From contig CAKARF010000006.1 of assembly GCA_916720465.1 (NCBI GenBank), forward strand, positions 1-25,301: DNA of 25,301 nt. The letters run 5' to 3'. Numbering within the stretch: the first letter of the stretch is position 1; every line of letters begins with the position of its first letter. A model generated the notes under the pieces. That model was not told the origin of the DNA. It did no database searches and saw nothing but the letters and a program-made list of their open reading frames with translations. The translations under genes and the position numbers were made by a program. Origin of the DNA: an uncultured Atopobium sp. Lineage in GTDB: Bacteria > Actinomycetota > Coriobacteriia > Coriobacteriales > Atopobiaceae. This document shows, piece after piece, positions 1 to 8,312 of this stretch.

Positions 1-1210
1 GCGTGCCATAACGCATAGAAATCATCTGAGAAAGACCGCAAGGCTCAAACTCTGATGGCATCAAGAACATATCCGCACCTGCATACATACGGTGAGAAAG
101 CGCAATATCAAACTCAATACGTGCTGCCATACGGTTGCCGTAATGCTCATCAAAGTAACGCATGGCATCTTCTTGCTCAGCATCGCCCGTTCCTAGAACG
201 GCAACTTCAATACCTGCGCAAATGAGGCGATCCATCGCATAGCGAATCAGGCCTAGGCCCTTCTGGTTAGTCAAGCGAGTAACCATTACCGCAAGTGGCA
301 CATCGGGATCTACCTCAAGACCCAGCTCCTCTTGCAACTGACGCTTACACTCAGCCTTACCTTCCATGTGACGTGCCGAGAAGTTCTGTGGAATATAAGG
401 ATCGCTTGCAGGTGACCACGCACCAATATCAATGCCGTTTAGAATTCCGCGCAGAACGCTTTGACGGCGACGGAAGATGTCATCTCTTCCCTCGCCAAAG
501 TGCTCTGTCTGCAGCTCACGGGCATACGTTGGACTAACAGTGAGCAGATAATCAGAGTAGCAAAGCGCGCCCTTCATAAAGTTAATTGAACTTGCATCGC
601 ACCTCAGCTGATCAACCGCAGCTGGAATATCAGCAAGACCAAGCACATCGCTCAGCATCTTATCAGTAAACTGACCCTGGAACATAACGTTATGAATGGA
701 GAAAACCGTCTTAACGTTGTGGGTCTCAGGGACGCCCTGATACTGCTCACGCAAAAAGACGGGTGCTAGTGCCGTTTGCCAGTCATTGCAGTGTAGAACG
801 TCGCAGGAGAGCTCTGGGACGTGTGCAATCAGCTCACAGAGAGCCTTTGAGAAGAACGCATAGCGCTCTCCATCATCAAAGTAGCCATAAAGGCCATCAC
901 GAGCAAAATAGGACTCGTTATCTACAAAGTAAAAATCAACACCCTCGTGAACTAGATGCCACAGCCCACAATACTCAAAGCGCCACGAAAGAGGCACTTG
1001 GAGCTCGTAGACCTTCTTCATCTTCTCTTTCCACTCGGGCTTAATGGAGCTGTAGAGTGGCGAGATAACCGCCACTCGAGCTCCTACTTTTTTAAGTGCT
1101 TGTGGCAATGAACCCGAGACATCTCCAAGGCCGCCCGTCTTAGAAAAAGGTGCTACCTCAGAAGTTGCATAGACAACACGAAGCTTGCGACGCTTGGAGA
1201 CTTGGGACAT
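1..1210 (-). CDS. glgA: Glycogen synthase GlgA (partial, 3' end outside window)
   Basis: This enzyme transfers glucose from ADP-glucose to the non-reducing end of a growing alpha-1,4-glucan (GT5 family, cytoplasmic). The first 403 codons are present and the C-terminus lies beyond base 1. The ADP-glucose-binding KTGGL motif is at residues 24-28, in the setting EVAPFSKTGGLGDVSG. The catalytic-region motif FEPCGLSQ is at about 388-395, with Glu389 equivalent to the family's key glutamate. The ATG at 1210 is preceded by a GAGGGTGG ribosome-binding site that lies within the last codons of glgD; only two bases separate the two genes. It is the last visible gene of a five-gene glycogen operon and was probably translated together with glgD. 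No break or missing motif was seen in the visible part. Confidence 0.96.
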   Translation of the reverse strand, partial: MSQVSKRRKLRVVYATSEVAPFSKTGGLGDVSGSLPQALKKVGARVAVISPLYSSIKPEWKEKMKKVYELQVPLSWRFEYCGLWHLVHEGVDFYFVDNESYFARDGLYGYFDDGERYAFFSKALCELIAHVPELSCDVLHCNDWQTALAPVFLREQYQGVPETHNVKTVFSIHNVMFQGQFTDKMLSDVLGLADIPAAVDQLRCDASSINFMKGALCYSDYLLTVSPTYARELQTEHFGEGRDDIFRRRQSVLRGILNGIDIGAWSPASDPYIPQNFSARHMEGKAECKRQLQEELGLEVDPDVPLAVMVTRLTNQKGLGLIRYAMDRLICAGIEVAVLGTGDAEQEDAMRYFDEHYGNRMAARIEFDIALSHRMYAGADMFLMPSEFEPCGLSQMISMRYGT

Positions 1211-1212
1211 TA

Positions 1213-2316
1213 TTACGCCACCCTCTTATTGTTTTTGCGCTGAATAAGAATTTCTTCGCTGGTACCACGAAGCTCAGTACCTGCAGGAATAACGTTAGAG
1301 CGGTCTACAATAGCGTGCTCGACTACAGAGCCTTCCTTAACAATGCAGCCTTCCATCACAACAGAATCGCGCACCACGGCACCACGCTCAATAATGACGT
1401 TACGACCAAGGATGGAACCAGTAACCGTTCCACGAATGCGGCAACCTGCAGAAATGGTGGAGTTGCTTACCTTAGAGCCAATCTCAAACTTTGCTGGAGC
1501 GGTATCGTGAGCCTTTGTCTTAATAGAGCGCTCTGGGGTAAAGAGCTCATTTGCTGGCATGGGGTTCAAAAGCTCCATGTTAGCCTGATAGTAAGAGTTC
1601 TTTGAGAAGATGGATGCTACATGACCTTCAAAGTGGAAGGTACGGACCTTGACACGGTTATAGTCAGCATGAAGTGCCTCAAAAAGGTCAAGGTAATCAG
1701 TAACACTATACCAATCAAGCATGTCAATAAGCAGGTCACGCTTGATGATAAAGCAGTCAAGAGAAGCTTCATCTCCGCGCTGGACACCATTGTGCGTCTT
1801 GACCACGCGGTCACCGTCAAGCTCAACACCAACAACGTCTCTATCGGTATAACGAGTGGTGTAGGTCATCATGGTAATGTCCGCGTCAGACTCTAGGTGC
1901 TGGTCAAGCAGCTCTGTAAGATCAGAGTTGTAAACAAAGTTTGAAGTGGACAGCAGAACATACTCTGCGTCAGTTCTCTCAAGATAAGGCCTGTTGGAAA
2001 TCAGATCTCTGAGCAGGAAACGAGCACCTGTGTGAGAAGTACCAAAAGCTGATCCAGGCAGAATGAACAAGCCACCGCTTTTGCGGTCCAAGTTCCAGTC
2101 TTTACCAGAGCCAAGGTGATCAATGAGCGAGCGGTAGTTAAATGGCATGATGACGCCAACGGTACTAATGCCAGAATTAACCAAGTTAGAAAGAGGAAAA
2201 TCTACCAGGCGATATCTTCCCAAGAAAGGCATAGATGCGATTGGGCGTACATCATTAGCGATTTCCATATTAGTAGAAGCATAATTGCAGGTAATAAGTC
2301 CAATTACCCTATTCAT
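1213..2316 (-). CDS. glgD: Glucose-1-phosphate adenylyltransferase subunit GlgD
   Basis: This is the GlgD partner subunit of ADP-glucose pyrophosphorylase, 367 aa. It has the nucleotidyltransferase fold (VDFPLSNLVNSGIS at about residues 38-51) followed by a C-terminal left-handed beta-helix region with hexapeptide-like repeats (about 270-350). The N-terminus reads GLITCNYASTNM and lacks the GGxGxRL nucleotide-binding loop found in GlgC. That loss is typical of GlgD, which in Gram-positive bacteria acts mainly as a regulatory or activity-enhancing partner of GlgC. The ATG overlaps the glgC stop codon by one base (TAATG), which implies translational coupling and roughly equal amounts of the two subunits. 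It lies between glgC and glgA in the glycogen operon. Confidence 0.95.
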   Translation of the reverse strand: MNRVIGLITCNYASTNMEIANDVRPIASMPFLGRYRLVDFPLSNLVNSGISTVGVIMPFNYRSLIDHLGSGKDWNLDRKSGGLFILPGSAFGTSHTGARFLLRDLISNRPYLERTDAEYVLLSTSNFVYNSDLTELLDQHLESDADITMMTYTTRYTDRDVVGVELDGDRVVKTHNGVQRGDEASLDCFIIKRDLLIDMLDWYSVTDYLDLFEALHADYNRVKVRTFHFEGHVASIFSKNSYYQANMELLNPMPANELFTPERSIKTKAHDTAPAKFEIGSKVSNSTISAGCRIRGTVTGSILGRNVIIERGAVVRDSVVMEGCIVKEGSVVEHAIVDRSNVIPAGTELRGTSEEILIQRKNNKRVA

Positions 2317-3464
2317 TAGTGCTCACCTCTTTCAACCACTACATCATTTCCAACAACAGCAATCTCCTTATTAAGGTCAGAGCTGCCAACGTGAACGTTC
2401 TTCTCGACCACGGCGTTCTCACCAAGGATTGCGCGAATTACCACCGCACCAGGCTTAACCTCTGCGCCAGGAAGAAGCACGGAGTCAATAACACGAGCTC
2501 CCTCACCAATAATGGCATCGGTAGACAAGATTGAATGGCGAGAATAACCAAAGATCTGGCAACCGTTACTGACCAAACAGTCATCTACCTCGCCGAAAGC
2601 GCCAATATACGCTGGTGGACGGGTAGAAGCATTGGACATAATAGGGAACTTGTCCGAGAAGATATCAAACTTAGGCTCAGAGCCAAGCAGATCCATGCTG
2701 GTCTCGTGATAACTAGCAACGGTACCTACATCACGCCAGAAACCCTCAAAGCGATAGGCAAAAAGACGTTTGTCATCATCAAGCAACGTCGGAATAATAT
2801 CGCCGCCAAAGTCATGAGAAGATTCAGGGTTCTTTGCGTCCTCACGCAAGGTCTCAAGAAGCAGGTCTGTACTAAAGATATAGATTCCCATGGACGCCAG
2901 GTTGGACTCTGGCTCTTTGGGTTTCTCGGAAAACTTGGTGATCCTATCCTCATCATCAATGGACATGATGCCGAAGCGAGAGGCCTCTTCCCAAGGAACA
3001 GGCATGACAGCAATCGTAAGGTCTGCATTATTCTTCTTATGGCAGGCAAGCATCTCACCGTAGTCCATACGATAAAGCTGATCACCAGAGAGAATTAGTA
3101 CGTAATCAGGGTTGTTCTGCTCAATATAACCAATATTCTGGGTGACAGCATCTGCGGTACCCGCGTACCATGCGCCACCAGACTGGGTAGCAAATGGAGG
3201 CAGAATAGAAATTCCTCCACCACGCTCATCAAGGTCCCAAGCACTACCTGATCCTACGTAAGAATGCAACAAATAAGGACGGTACTGTGTCAAAACACCT
3301 ACCGTTGAAATTCCTGAATTTGCGCAGTTGGATAATGCAAAGTCAATGATGCGAAACTTGCCGCCAAATGAGACAGCAGGCTTAGCTACTTTTGAGGTCA
3401 GAGCACCTAAACGGCTTCCCTGCCCTCCTGCAAGTAGCATTGCAAGACATTCCTTTTTGCTCAT
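2316..3464 (-). CDS. glgC: Glucose-1-phosphate adenylyltransferase (ADP-glucose pyrophosphorylase) GlgC
   Basis: This enzyme makes ADP-glucose from ATP and glucose-1-phosphate, the committed step of bacterial glycogen synthesis. The start chosen here gives 382 aa. The nucleotide-binding loop GGQGSRL is at residues 13-19, followed by KPAVSFGGKFRIIDFALSN. SGDQLYRMDY is the metal/catalytic region and FSEKP is a substrate-binding motif. The C-terminal third is a left-handed beta-helix of hexapeptide repeats. The reading frame is open back to 3506, but the ATG at 3464 is preferred: GAGAGGAG lies 7 to 8 bases upstream and the protein then begins at the normal family N-terminus (MSKKECLAMLLAGGQG). 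It ends in a one-base TAATG overlap with glgD. A 75-base gap separates it from glgP. Confidence 0.96.
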   Translation of the reverse strand: MSKKECLAMLLAGGQGSRLGALTSKVAKPAVSFGGKFRIIDFALSNCANSGISTVGVLTQYRPYLLHSYVGSGSAWDLDERGGGISILPPFATQSGGAWYAGTADAVTQNIGYIEQNNPDYVLILSGDQLYRMDYGEMLACHKKNNADLTIAVMPVPWEEASRFGIMSIDDEDRITKFSEKPKEPESNLASMGIYIFSTDLLLETLREDAKNPESSHDFGGDIIPTLLDDDKRLFAYRFEGFWRDVGTVASYHETSMDLLGSEPKFDIFSDKFPIMSNASTRPPAYIGAFGEVDDCLVSNGCQIFGYSRHSILSTDAIIGEGARVIDSVLLPGAEVKPGAVVIRAILGENAVVEKNVHVGSSDLNKEIAVVGNDVVVERGEH

Positions 3465-3539
3465 ATCCAAATCTCCTCTCTCCCCAACAGAGGTCTTTAT
3501 TTTCAACGCCTTACGACGTTTGAACTTAAACGCAGATCC

Positions 3540-5969
3540 TTACACGTGCCAAATATCTTTCATGTACTCCCTGATAGTTCTATCAGCAGAGAAGAAGCCA
3601 GAGTTTGCTGTGTTATGAAGCGCGCGAGCATTCCAGCTACGACGATCTGCATAGGACTGAGTAAGCTCTTCCCATGCCTTTACGTATGCTTCAAAGTCAA
3701 TAAGCACCAGGTCAGGATCGTTGTTGATCAGCAGGTAATCGCGAATTGACTCAAAATTGCCAGAGAGTCGGCTCAAAGAACCATCGGTCAGCATATTTAC
3801 AATGCGAGCCAGCGTTGGGTTCTGGTTAAGCAGGTTCTGTGCAAAGTAGGTGCCGGAAGCATATACCTCTTGGACCTCGTCTGCACGAAGACCAAAAATC
3901 TTGATGTTCTCTGGTCCTGCAAGCTCGGAAATCTCAATGTTGGAGCCGTCGTAAGTTCCAAGTGTTAGAGCTGCGTTCATCATAAGCTTCATGTTTGAGG
4001 TACCAGAAGCCTCTGCGCCAGCAACTGAAATCTGCTCTGAAATATCAGATGCGGCATAGATAAGCTGCGCATTTGAAACGGCAAAGTTTGGAATAAAGAC
4101 AACCTTCAGACGACCCTCAATGCGCTCGTCGTTGTTAACAACGTCTGCAACGGAATGGATGAGTCGAATGACTTCCTTTGCAAAGGTATAGCTCTGAGCC
4201 GCCTTACCCGAGAAGATAAAGGTGGTTGGAGCTGGTTTATAGCTTGGGTCATCAAGCATACGGTTGTAGAGATACAAAATCTTAAAGACGTTAAGTAGCT
4301 GGCGCTTATATGCATGGAAGCGCTTTACCTGCGTATCAAAGATGGTATTGGTGTCCATCTCAACACCGGTAGTCTTCTTAACGTATGCAGCAAGACGCTC
4401 TTTTTCTTCTCTCTTTGCTGCGTCCATCTTGTCCAAGAACTCGGCGTCATTCTCATAAGCAGAGAGTCTCTCAAGCTCGTTGGCATCATCAAGCCAGCCG
4501 GTACCAATAGCCTCAGAAATAAGCTTTGCGTAAGCGGTGTTAGCCTGCGCCAAGAAACGACGGTGGCAGATGCCGTTAGTCTTGTTATTAAAGATTTCTG
4601 GACGAAGCTTGTAGAAATCCTTCAGAACGCTCTGCTTCAAAATGTTTGTATGCAGGTCAGATACCCCGTTGACCGAGTGGCTAAACAGAATAGAGAGGTT
4701 AGCCATACGAACGGTGTTGTCCCACAGCACAGCTGTTGAGGCGAGAAGATCGGTGTTGCCGTTAGAGTCAGCAAGCAGCTGCTCCTTATAACGACAATCA
4801 ACCTCATCAATAAACATATACAGACGTGGAAGCAGCTCACGGAAGGTGTTGATAGGCCACTTCTCAAGAGCCTCAGGCATAACGGTGTGGTTGGTATAAG
4901 AGATTGCGTTTCTCGCAATGTTAAATGCCTCGTCAAAGTCAACGCCGTGGTCATCAACAAGAAGACGCATAAGCTCTGGTCCACACATTGCTGGGTGCGT
5001 ATCGTTAGTGTGGATGCAGACGTGGTCAGCAAAGTGATCCCAATCCTCACCATACTTGCCTTTATACGCACGGAGGATGGACTGAAGGCCAGCGGAAACA
5101 AACAAGTACTCCTGCTTTAAGCGGAGAATACGTCCGTGCTCGCCAGAGTCATTTGGATACAGGATGGTTGAGATTGCCTCTACGTCAGAGCGGAACTTAT
5201 TAGCGCGTGCATAATCGCCGGCGTTAAAGGCATCAAGATCAAAGTCTTCCTCTGCTGGCTCTGCAGACCAAAGACGCAGCTTATTTACAGTCTTTGCACC
5301 ATAGCCAACAATAGGCACATCGTATGGAACGGCCCTTACTACCTGGCCACCCTCTTGCGAGAACCAGAAATTACCGTTCTCGTCCTCATGCCTTACAACC
5401 GTGCCACCAAAGCGAACCAGTACGCTGGAATCGTCTTTTCTGACTTCCCAAGGATACCCATTGGCCAGCCAGTTATCAGTACGCTCTACCTGACGGCCGT
5501 CCTTAATCTCCTGACGGAAAAGGCCATAGCGGTATCTCATACCATTACCAAAGCCGGCCATTCCCTCATGAGCCATAGAATCCAGGAAGCATGCAGCAAG
5601 TCTGCCCAAGCCTCCGTTACCAAGACCAGGATCTACCTCTTGAGCTGCAAGCTCCTGAAGAGACGTACCCATCTCTTTGAGGCCCTCTGCAACAACATCA
5701 GTGATGCCTAGATTGAGCAGGTAATTCTCAAGCAGAGGTCCAAGCAAGAACTCTAGGGAGAAGTAATATACCTGCTTGTTTGCATGGATATAGGAGGTTG
5801 ACTGAATTTCTCGCGCCTTTTCTGCAATGAGGTGAGCAAGAACGTTATAACGCTCCTGATCAGTGCATTCTCCATAGTATTTGCCAAGAATTTTGATGAA
5901 CTTATCGCGATACTGATCTTCAAAGTCTTGTTTATCGGTAAAAATGTTTTGTCCGTTATTTACGGCCAT
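3540..5969 (-). CDS. glgP: Glycogen/starch phosphorylase GlgP
   Basis: A glycogen phosphorylase (GT35) that releases glucose-1-phosphate from alpha-1,4-glucan ends. At 809 aa it has normal family length. The pyridoxal-phosphate site GTSNMK is at residues 656-661 and Lys661 is the expected Schiff-base lysine. The motifs DPGLGNGGLGRLAACFLDS (113-131), HTNDTHPA (320-327) and KRFHAYKRQLLN (549-560) are intact. The frame is open to 5999, but the ATG at 5969 has an AGAGGGGGAAGC ribosome-binding site and gives a standard N-terminus. It overlaps the end of glgB by 14 bases, so the two are almost certainly translationally coupled. Having synthesis and breakdown enzymes in one operon suggests that flux is set by allostery rather than by separate transcription. 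Confidence 0.97.
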   Translation of the reverse strand: MAVNNGQNIFTDKQDFEDQYRDKFIKILGKYYGECTDQERYNVLAHLIAEKAREIQSTSYIHANKQVYYFSLEFLLGPLLENYLLNLGITDVVAEGLKEMGTSLQELAAQEVDPGLGNGGLGRLAACFLDSMAHEGMAGFGNGMRYRYGLFRQEIKDGRQVERTDNWLANGYPWEVRKDDSSVLVRFGGTVVRHEDENGNFWFSQEGGQVVRAVPYDVPIVGYGAKTVNKLRLWSAEPAEEDFDLDAFNAGDYARANKFRSDVEAISTILYPNDSGEHGRILRLKQEYLFVSAGLQSILRAYKGKYGEDWDHFADHVCIHTNDTHPAMCGPELMRLLVDDHGVDFDEAFNIARNAISYTNHTVMPEALEKWPINTFRELLPRLYMFIDEVDCRYKEQLLADSNGNTDLLASTAVLWDNTVRMANLSILFSHSVNGVSDLHTNILKQSVLKDFYKLRPEIFNNKTNGICHRRFLAQANTAYAKLISEAIGTGWLDDANELERLSAYENDAEFLDKMDAAKREEKERLAAYVKKTTGVEMDTNTIFDTQVKRFHAYKRQLLNVFKILYLYNRMLDDPSYKPAPTTFIFSGKAAQSYTFAKEVIRLIHSVADVVNNDERIEGRLKVVFIPNFAVSNAQLIYAASDISEQISVAGAEASGTSNMKLMMNAALTLGTYDGSNIEISELAGPENIKIFGLRADEVQEVYASGTYFAQNLLNQNPTLARIVNMLTDGSLSRLSGNFESIRDYLLINNDPDLVLIDFEAYVKAWEELTQSYADRRSWNARALHNTANSGFFSADRTIREYMKDIWHV

Positions 5970-7971
5970 GCTTCCCCCTCTTTGGAAGTCCTTTCTCAAA
6001 CGCTAAAACAATGCCACCAAGCGGAGGAACAGACAGTTCTACCGAATAATCTCTTCCATTCCATGCCACTGGCTTGGTGGAAAGCTTCTTAGTATTCACA
6101 ATACCTGAACCGCCAAACTCTTTTGCGTCGGAATTGAATACTTCTTTCCACACACCTGCAGAAGGCATGCCTAAACGGAAGTTCTGATGGGTTGCAACGT
6201 CAAAATTGATGAGAATAACCAGGTCCTCGGAAGGTTTTCTTCCGTGACGAACAAACGAGATGATTGATTGCCCGTTATTATCTGCGTCAATCCAATCAAA
6301 TCCACGATTGTCGTAGGCATACTGCCAAAGTCCTGGATGATTCTTATAGAAGTGATTAAGAGCCTTAATAAATGCCTGTTGATGAGCGTGAGTTGGATAC
6401 TCCTCAGTCAGGTAATACTCAATGCCCTCGTAGTAGCGCCACTCAATAAACTGTGCAATCTCGTTGCCCATAAAGTTGAGCTTAGCACCCGGATGGGTCA
6501 TCTGATGAAGCGCCAGAGCCCTCATGCCTGCAAACTGTCTCCACCAGTCCCCTGGCATGCGCTGAATAAGGCTGCACTTGCCATGGACAACCTCATCGTG
6601 GCTGAGTGGCAGCACAAAGTTCTCGTTGAACTGATACATGCTGGAGAAGGTCAATAGACGGTGATTACCTGGTCTATAAGGGAAGTCCGTCTGGCAATAG
6701 TGCAGCGTATCATTCATCCAGCCCATGTCCCACTTAAGGTTAAAGCCAAGTCCCCCAACCTCTGGAGGATAGGTAACCAGCGGCCATGCCGTAGACTCTT
6801 CTGCAATCATCAAAATATCGGGATGCTCTTTCTGAGCAGTCTCGTTGCAGAGACGCAAGAAAGCACTTGCATCAAGATCTTCCTCAGTACCCTTATGGTT
6901 AAAGCGCTTCTGAGAAGGATCGTCGATACCAAAATTCAAATACAACATGCTGCTGACACCGTCAACACGAATGCCATCAGCGTGATAGTCCTTCAACCAC
7001 ATAAGTAGGTTAGAAACAAGGAAGCTTCTAACCTCACCACGAGTCAGGTCAAACTTAAGTGTTCCCCAGTTAGGATGCTCTTTTTCTTCAAAGAGTTTGG
7101 TGCCGTCAAACTCTGCCAGACCATGAGCGTCTTTACAGAAGCCTCCTGGAACCCAGTCTAAAATGACGCCAATTCCAGCCTGATGACAAGAGTCAATAAA
7201 GTGCTTGAACTGGGCAGGATTGCCATACCTTGAGGTGGGAGCAAAATAGCCCGTTACCTGATAACCCCAAGATCCGTCAAAAGGGTGCTCCATAACGGGG
7301 AGAAGTTCGATGTGGGTGTAGCCCATCTCTTTAACGTAGGCCACCAGCTCTTCTGACAGGTCATCATAGGTATAGAAGGCATCTACTTTTGTATCAAAGT
7401 TATCTTTTGGCTCTTCGTTCTGGTTTGCGTCTTCAGCATCAGCGGAATCTTCTTCTTGAACAGCCACGTCAGTATGCTGCTTCCAGCTACCAAGATGGAC
7501 TTCAAAGATGTTAAGAGGACTATGCAGGAACTTAAGCGTTGCTCGCTTCTTCATCCATGCTTCGTCTTCCCAGTCATACACATCTGGGTCAAACGTAATA
7601 GATGCCGTATGTGGTCTGACCTCTGCATAGGTACCATAGGGGTCAGCCTTGAAAATCTTCTGTCCAGACGTGGATACAATCAGGAATTTATACAATACTT
7701 CTGCGGTTATTCCAGGAATAAAGCCTTCCCAGATTCCACCGTATTTTGAGCGAGATAAAACGTTGACGGTTTCATCCCAATTATTAAAGTCTCCAACAAC
7801 AGAGACAGAAGCTGCATTGGGCGCCCAAACCGCAAAATGATAACCTTCAACTCCGTCTTCTTGAACCGCAGGGTGTGCACCTAATTTTTTATGGCTTTGG
7901 AACCATTTTCCTTGCGCAAACAAGTATGCATCCTGGTCACTTACTGCTAACGATGCATTAAACTCTGCCAT
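5956..7971 (-). CDS. glgB: 1,4-alpha-glucan branching enzyme GlgB
   Basis: This is the glycogen branching enzyme (GH13), which introduces alpha-1,6 branches; 671 aa. An N-terminal CBM48 domain (about 40-130) is followed by the catalytic barrel and a C-terminal beta domain. The nucleophile motif ADGIRVDGVSSMLY (Asp337), the acid/base pair in MIAEEST (Glu391-392) and the stabilising LSHDEVVHGK (His458, Asp459) are all present. Two oddities: region I reads DWVPGGF, with Gly277 where GH13 enzymes normally carry a histidine; and an acidic low-complexity insert (about 171-195) separates the CBM48 domain from the barrel. The ATG at 7971 with the upstream GGGGGTG is preferred over an in-frame GTG two codons earlier, which lies inside that ribosome-binding site. 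It is the first gene of the glycogen operon. Confidence 0.95.
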   Translation of the reverse strand: MAEFNASLAVSDQDAYLFAQGKWFQSHKKLGAHPAVQEDGVEGYHFAVWAPNAASVSVVGDFNNWDETVNVLSRSKYGGIWEGFIPGITAEVLYKFLIVSTSGQKIFKADPYGTYAEVRPHTASITFDPDVYDWEDEAWMKKRATLKFLHSPLNIFEVHLGSWKQHTDVAVQEEDSADAEDANQNEEPKDNFDTKVDAFYTYDDLSEELVAYVKEMGYTHIELLPVMEHPFDGSWGYQVTGYFAPTSRYGNPAQFKHFIDSCHQAGIGVILDWVPGGFCKDAHGLAEFDGTKLFEEKEHPNWGTLKFDLTRGEVRSFLVSNLLMWLKDYHADGIRVDGVSSMLYLNFGIDDPSQKRFNHKGTEEDLDASAFLRLCNETAQKEHPDILMIAEESTAWPLVTYPPEVGGLGFNLKWDMGWMNDTLHYCQTDFPYRPGNHRLLTFSSMYQFNENFVLPLSHDEVVHGKCSLIQRMPGDWWRQFAGMRALALHQMTHPGAKLNFMGNEIAQFIEWRYYEGIEYYLTEEYPTHAHQQAFIKALNHFYKNHPGLWQYAYDNRGFDWIDADNNGQSIISFVRHGRKPSEDLVILINFDVATHQNFRLGMPSAGVWKEVFNSDAKEFGGSGIVNTKKLSTKPVAWNGRDYSVELSVPPLGGIVLAFEKGLPKRGKHGRK

Positions 7972-7994
7972 ACTCACCCCCGTGCTTACCTATG

Positions 7995-8017
7995 AAATCT
8001 ACACATTTTATAGATTT
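7995..8017. repeat. Inverted repeat upstream of glgB (possible operator or leader hairpin)
   Basis: Perfect 7-base arms AAATCTA (7995-8001) and TAGATTT (8011-8017) flank a 9-base spacer and lie 24 to 46 bases upstream of the glgB ATG. The position suits either a repressor site just downstream of the promoter or a hairpin in the mRNA leader. A second dyad, CGGTGA (8077-8082) with TCACCG (8102-8107), lies further upstream. The regulator is unknown. Confidence 0.35.
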
Positions 8018-8038
8018 GTTATCCATAAATTCTTGTAG

Positions 8039-8067
8039 TTGATAGATACTAAGATAAACCATTACAA
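8039..8067 (-). promoter_or_regulatory. Candidate sigma-70 promoter for the glycogen operon
   Basis: On the minus strand a -35-like TTGTAA (8062-8067) and a -10-like TATCAA (8039-8044) are separated by 17 bases. They lie about 70 bases upstream of the glgB start, in an A+T-rich region with no genes. Each hexamer matches consensus at only four of six positions, so this is a weak prediction. No better pair was found between the upstream terminator and glgB. Confidence 0.25.
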
Positions 8068-8186
8068 GGTAAAACACGGTGACAAACACACAATATAACT
8101 TTCACCGATAAAAAACGACCGTACACGTTATTTTTTCGTTTGCATTATTTTTGTTAATAATAGTGAATAAAAATTGCAACTAAAAG

Positions 8187-8219
8187 AAATGGCAGCTTAT
8201 TCCAAATAAACTGCCATTT
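8187..8219 (-). terminator. Intrinsic terminator ending the pheST-dehydrogenase transcript
   Basis: The arms AAATGGCAG (8187-8195) and CTGCCATTT (8211-8219) pair perfectly. Inside them, five A/T pairs (8197-8201 with 8205-8209) extend the stem almost to a 3-base loop. On the minus strand the stem is followed by CTTTTAG and then a T-rich stretch. It begins about 94 bases after the dehydrogenase stop codon, with no other gene before glgB. The symmetrical stem could also work on the plus strand, where a T6 run follows after about 12 bases, but no plus-strand gene feeds it. Confidence 0.75.
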
Positions 8220-8312
8220 AATACATAAACTTTTTTATATAACCGTGAAGTAACTTAAGAAAGCTGGTTCCCAAAAACCATCTCCCTGAAGCGATTTTCA
8301 GGTTTCTTGCAA

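Larger units (their letters stand above)
7972..8312. other. Intergenic region between glgB and the dehydrogenase gene
   Basis: This A+T-rich stretch of 341 bases holds no convincing gene on either strand. It contains, in the direction of transcription, two small hairpins just after the dehydrogenase stop (CCTGAA/TTCAGG at 8285-8302, and TGGTT/AACCA beside it), the strong terminator at 8187-8219, a spaced dyad at 8077-8107, a weak promoter candidate and the dyad at 7995-8017. It therefore separates the pheST transcript from the glycogen operon. Confidence 0.6.
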
